In this document: positions 33,846 to 35,989 of the stretch, one piece after another
Position numbering within the stretch: the stretch's first letter is position 1
Layout of the letters: each line of letters opens with the position of its first letter
From: JAYZAP01 sp964645285
GTDB taxonomy: Bacteria > Pseudomonadota > Alphaproteobacteria > JAAXGF01
Assembly: GCA_964645285.1 (NCBI GenBank)
Contig: CAZYDR010000032.1
Coordinates: 1 to 35,989 of the forward strand
DNA length: 35,989 bases
Reading direction: 5' to 3'
Notes under the pieces: model-generated
Database searches by the model: none
What the model was told of the DNA's origin: nothing
Seen by the model: only the letters and a program-made list of their open reading frames with translations
Translations under genes and position numbers: made by a program

Positions 33846-35989
33846 ATTGAATCAACGACTTATGAAGGTAAGTGGCAGTTCTCGATTGATCGTGGGGGCA
33901 CCTTCACCGACATTGTGGCGCGGCGTCCCGACGGTGAGCTAACCACTCACAAGCTGCTGTCGGTCAACCCGGAGCATTACGAGGACGCGGCCCTGCAGGG
34001 CATTCGTGACCTGCTGGAACTGGAGTCCGACGCCCCTATTCCCAGCGCCGCCGTCGAAGCGGTCAAGATGGGTACCACGGTGGCGACCAATGCGCTGCTC
34101 GAGCGTCAGGGCGACCGCACGGTGCTGGTCATCAATCGCGGGTTCGCCGATGCCCTGCGCATCGGTTATCAGAACCGTCCCGATATCTTCGCCCGCCATA
34201 TCGTCCTGCCCGAACAGGTCTACGAACAGGTCATCGAGGCCGACGGGCGCTTCTCGGCTGAAGGCGAAGAGCTAGCGCCTCTGGACGAAGCCGGCCTGCG
34301 CCGCGATCTGGAGACCGCCTTCGCTACAGGCGTCCACTCGGCTGCCATCGTCTTCATGCACGGCTACCGCTACCACGACCACGAAGCCCGGGCGGGCGCC
34401 ATCGCCCGTGAAATCGGCTTCACCCAGATTTCCGTCTCCCACCAGGTCAGCCCACTCATGAAGCTGGTCAGCCGGGGCGACACCACGGTGGTCGACGCCT
34501 ACCTGTCGCCGATTCTGCGGCGCTATGTGGACCGGGTGGCGGCGGAGCTGGGCGGCGGCCAGCTGATGTTCATGCAATCCAACGGCGGGCTTACCGATGC
34601 TAACCTGTTCCAGGGCAAAGATTCCATCCTCTCGGGCCCGGCCGGCGGCGTGGTCGGCGCGGTCAAGGCCAGCGCCCTGGCCGGCATCGAGCGCATTATC
34701 GGCTTCGACATGGGCGGCACCTCGACGGATGTGAGCCACTACAACGGCGAGTACGAACGCGCCTTCATGACAGAGATTTCCGGGGTCCGCATGCGGGCGC
34801 CCATGATGCGCATCCACACCATTGCCGCCGGTGGCGGCTCGATCCTATTTTTCGATGGCGCCCGTATGCGGGTGGGTCCGCGCTCCGCCGGCGCCGACCC
34901 CGGGCCGAAGTGCTATCGCAAGGGCGGACCGCTAACCGTCACCGACGCCAACCTGATGGTCGGAAAGCTAATGCCCGACTTGTTTCCCAAGGTATTCGGT
35001 CCCAACCAGGACGAAGCCCTCGACTCGGGCGCGGTTCGCCAGGCTTTCGCTGATCTCGCCGCGGACATCGAACGTGACACCGGCAAGGCGGGCACGGCCG
35101 AGGAAGTCGCCGACGGCTACCTGGCCATCGCGGTGGAGAACATGGCCCGCGCCATCAAGGAAATCTCGGTCCATAGGGGCTACGACGTCACCGGCTATAC
35201 CCTGTGCAGCTTCGGCGGCGCCGGCGGCCAGCACGCCTGCCTGGTGGCCGATGCCCTGGGTATGGAGCGGGTCTTCCTGCATCCCTTCGCCGGGGTGTTG
35301 TCGGCCTATGGCATTGGCCTGGCCGACGTGCGGGTCATGCGCGAGCGCGCCGTCGAAGCCATTCTGGCTGATGACCTGGTGCCGACCCTGGCCGCCCAAC
35401 TCAACGCACTGGCTACCGAGGCACTGGCCGATATGGAGGGACAAGGGGTCGGCGCCGACAAGATCAGCCTCATGAAAAAGATCCACCTGCGCTACGAGGG
35501 CACCGACAGCGCCCTGGTCATCGATTTCGCCGACCGGGCCGGCATGGTCGCTGGTTTCGAGGCAGCCCACCAGCAACGCTACGGCTTCATCGTTCCAGAA
35601 AAAGCCCACATCGTCGAGAACGTCTCGGTTGAAGCGGTTGGCGCCATGGCCGAGATCGCCGACCCGATAATCGCCAGCCGGCAAGACGGCGCCATCGACA
35701 CCATCGCGACCACCACCATTTACGGCGAGGGCGAGCACTTTGATACCCAGGTCTATCAGCGCGACGATCTGTTTGCCGGCGACCGGATCGAGGGACCGGC
35801 CATCCTGGTCGAGGCCACCGGCACCACGGTGGTCGAGCCCGGCTGGCGGGCCGAGGTCAATAGTCACGGCCACCTGTTGCTGACGCGTGCCGTGGCCAAG
35901 GCGCGGACCGCCGCCATCGGCACTTCGGTCGATCCGGTGATGCTGGAAATCTTCAACAACCTGTTCATGTCCATTGCCGAGCAGATGGG
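33846..35989 (+). CDS. 5-oxoprolinase / N-methylhydantoinase A-B fusion protein, partial, without a standard start codon
   Basis: The frame is open from 33822 to the window end and encodes a HyuA (ATP-grasping ASKHA) part. It contains GKWQFSIDRGGTFTDIVARRPDG, KMGTTVATNALLERQG, MQSNGGL, SGPAGGVVGA, GFDMGGTSTDV and SFGGAGGQHACLVADALG. At about residue 697 the sequence DPVMLEIFNNLFMSIAEQMG starts a HyuB part. The protein is thus the fused, roughly 1200-residue 5-oxoprolinase type, cut by the window end. It would hydrolyse 5-oxoproline or a hydantoin with ATP. No ATG, GTG or TTG lies in frame between the upstream stop (33819-33821) and the conserved N-terminus. An ATT at 33846, 9 nt after a GAAGGA site, is the best candidate, with ATA at 33843 next. 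The leader is the A/T-rich scar of the IS remnant, so the original start may have been destroyed. Confidence 0.88.
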   Translation, partial: MESTTYEGKWQFSIDRGGTFTDIVARRPDGELTTHKLLSVNPEHYEDAALQGIRDLLELESDAPIPSAAVEAVKMGTTVATNALLERQGDRTVLVINRGFADALRIGYQNRPDIFARHIVLPEQVYEQVIEADGRFSAEGEELAPLDEAGLRRDLETAFATGVHSAAIVFMHGYRYHDHEARAGAIAREIGFTQISVSHQVSPLMKLVSRGDTTVVDAYLSPILRRYVDRVAAELGGGQLMFMQSNGGLTDANLFQGKDSILSGPAGGVVGAVKASALAGIERIIGFDMGGTSTDVSHYNGEYERAFMTEISGVRMRAPMMRIHTIAAGGGSILFFDGARMRVGPRSAGADPGPKCYRKGGPLTVTDANLMVGKLMPDLFPKVFGPNQDEALDSGAVRQAFADLAADIERDTGKAGTAEEVADGYLAIAVENMARAIKEISVHRGYDVTGYTLCSFGGAGGQHACLVADALGMERVFLHPFAGVLSAYGIGLADVRVMRERAVEAILADDLVPTLAAQLNALATEALADMEGQGVGADKISLMKKIHLRYEGTDSALVIDFADRAGMVAGFEAAHQQRYGFIVPEKAHIVENVSVEAVGAMAEIADPIIASRQDGAIDTIATTTIYGEGEHFDTQVYQRDDLFAGDRIEGPAILVEATGTTVVEPGWRAEVNSHGHLLLTRAVAKARTAAIGTSVDPVMLEIFNNLFMSIAEQM

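Overview
The window is GC-rich, densely packed bacterial DNA. Genes sit on both strands in tight blocks with many 1-4 nt ATGA/TGATG overlaps. Codon use and the gene families (argD-argF pair, CuyA-like lyase, DUF1330, YqaA, hydantoin enzymes, TauD-type oxygenases) suggest a free-living, probably marine or soil alphaproteobacterium of the Rhodospirillales type. The placement is inferred; no rRNA or other phylogenetic marker is present. I saw no tRNA, rRNA or CRISPR.

Layout. (1) 59-757: an unrecognised secreted protein, less GC-rich than its neighbours. (2) 800-5907 (minus): a TetR regulator, membrane-fusion protein and RND pump overlap as one operon. A perfect 22-bp palindrome, the likely operator, lies just upstream of the TetR gene. 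(3) 5908-6711: no convincing gene. (4) 6712-8056: an RTX-type calcium-binding protein with two 108-bp tandem units and a probable frameshift at its start, then an N-terminal stub of a DUF4915/TIGR03032 protein. (5) 7979-15590: a YqaA membrane protein, a methyltransferase, an argE-like deacetylase with a changed active-site motif, a hexapeptide-repeat protein, a VOC protein, a TauD-like oxygenase, a lipoprotein, and argF-argD. (6) 15826-28417: a nitrogen-scavenging catabolic region. It has two TrzA/AtzB-type amidohydrolases, a free-standing B3/B4 domain protein, a broken serine hydrolase, a TauD-like oxygenase, hydantoin racemase, a broken GNAT, D-carbamoylase, Nudix, an ornithine-cyclodeaminase-like protein, DUF1330, D-hydantoinase and a D-cysteine desulfhydrase/L-cysteate lyase-like PLP enzyme. 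(7) 28420-33254: DUF2157 protein, ABC-2 permease, a broken phosphotransferase-like gene, MFS transporter, and a lipoprotein alpha/beta hydrolase. (8) 33265-33850: an IS3-family scar that cut a 1-Cys peroxiredoxin. (9) 33846-end: a fused HyuA-HyuB (5-oxoprolinase type) gene that lacks an ATG/GTG/TTG start and runs off the window.

How the genes fit together. Hydantoin racemase, D-hydantoinase and D-carbamoylase all retain their catalytic residues. Together they make a complete route from racemic 5-substituted hydantoins to D-amino acids plus CO2 and NH3. The PLP lyase, co-transcribed with the hydantoinase, could then take a D-cysteine-like product to a keto acid. Around this core, three genes are broken by clear single lesions: the serine hydrolase (TAA), the GNAT (internal deletion with frameshift) and the phosphotransferase-like gene (TAG). 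Several others are truncated or altered, so the region looks like accessory DNA under partial decay, or else an assembly with errors. Raw reads or a related genome would tell which.
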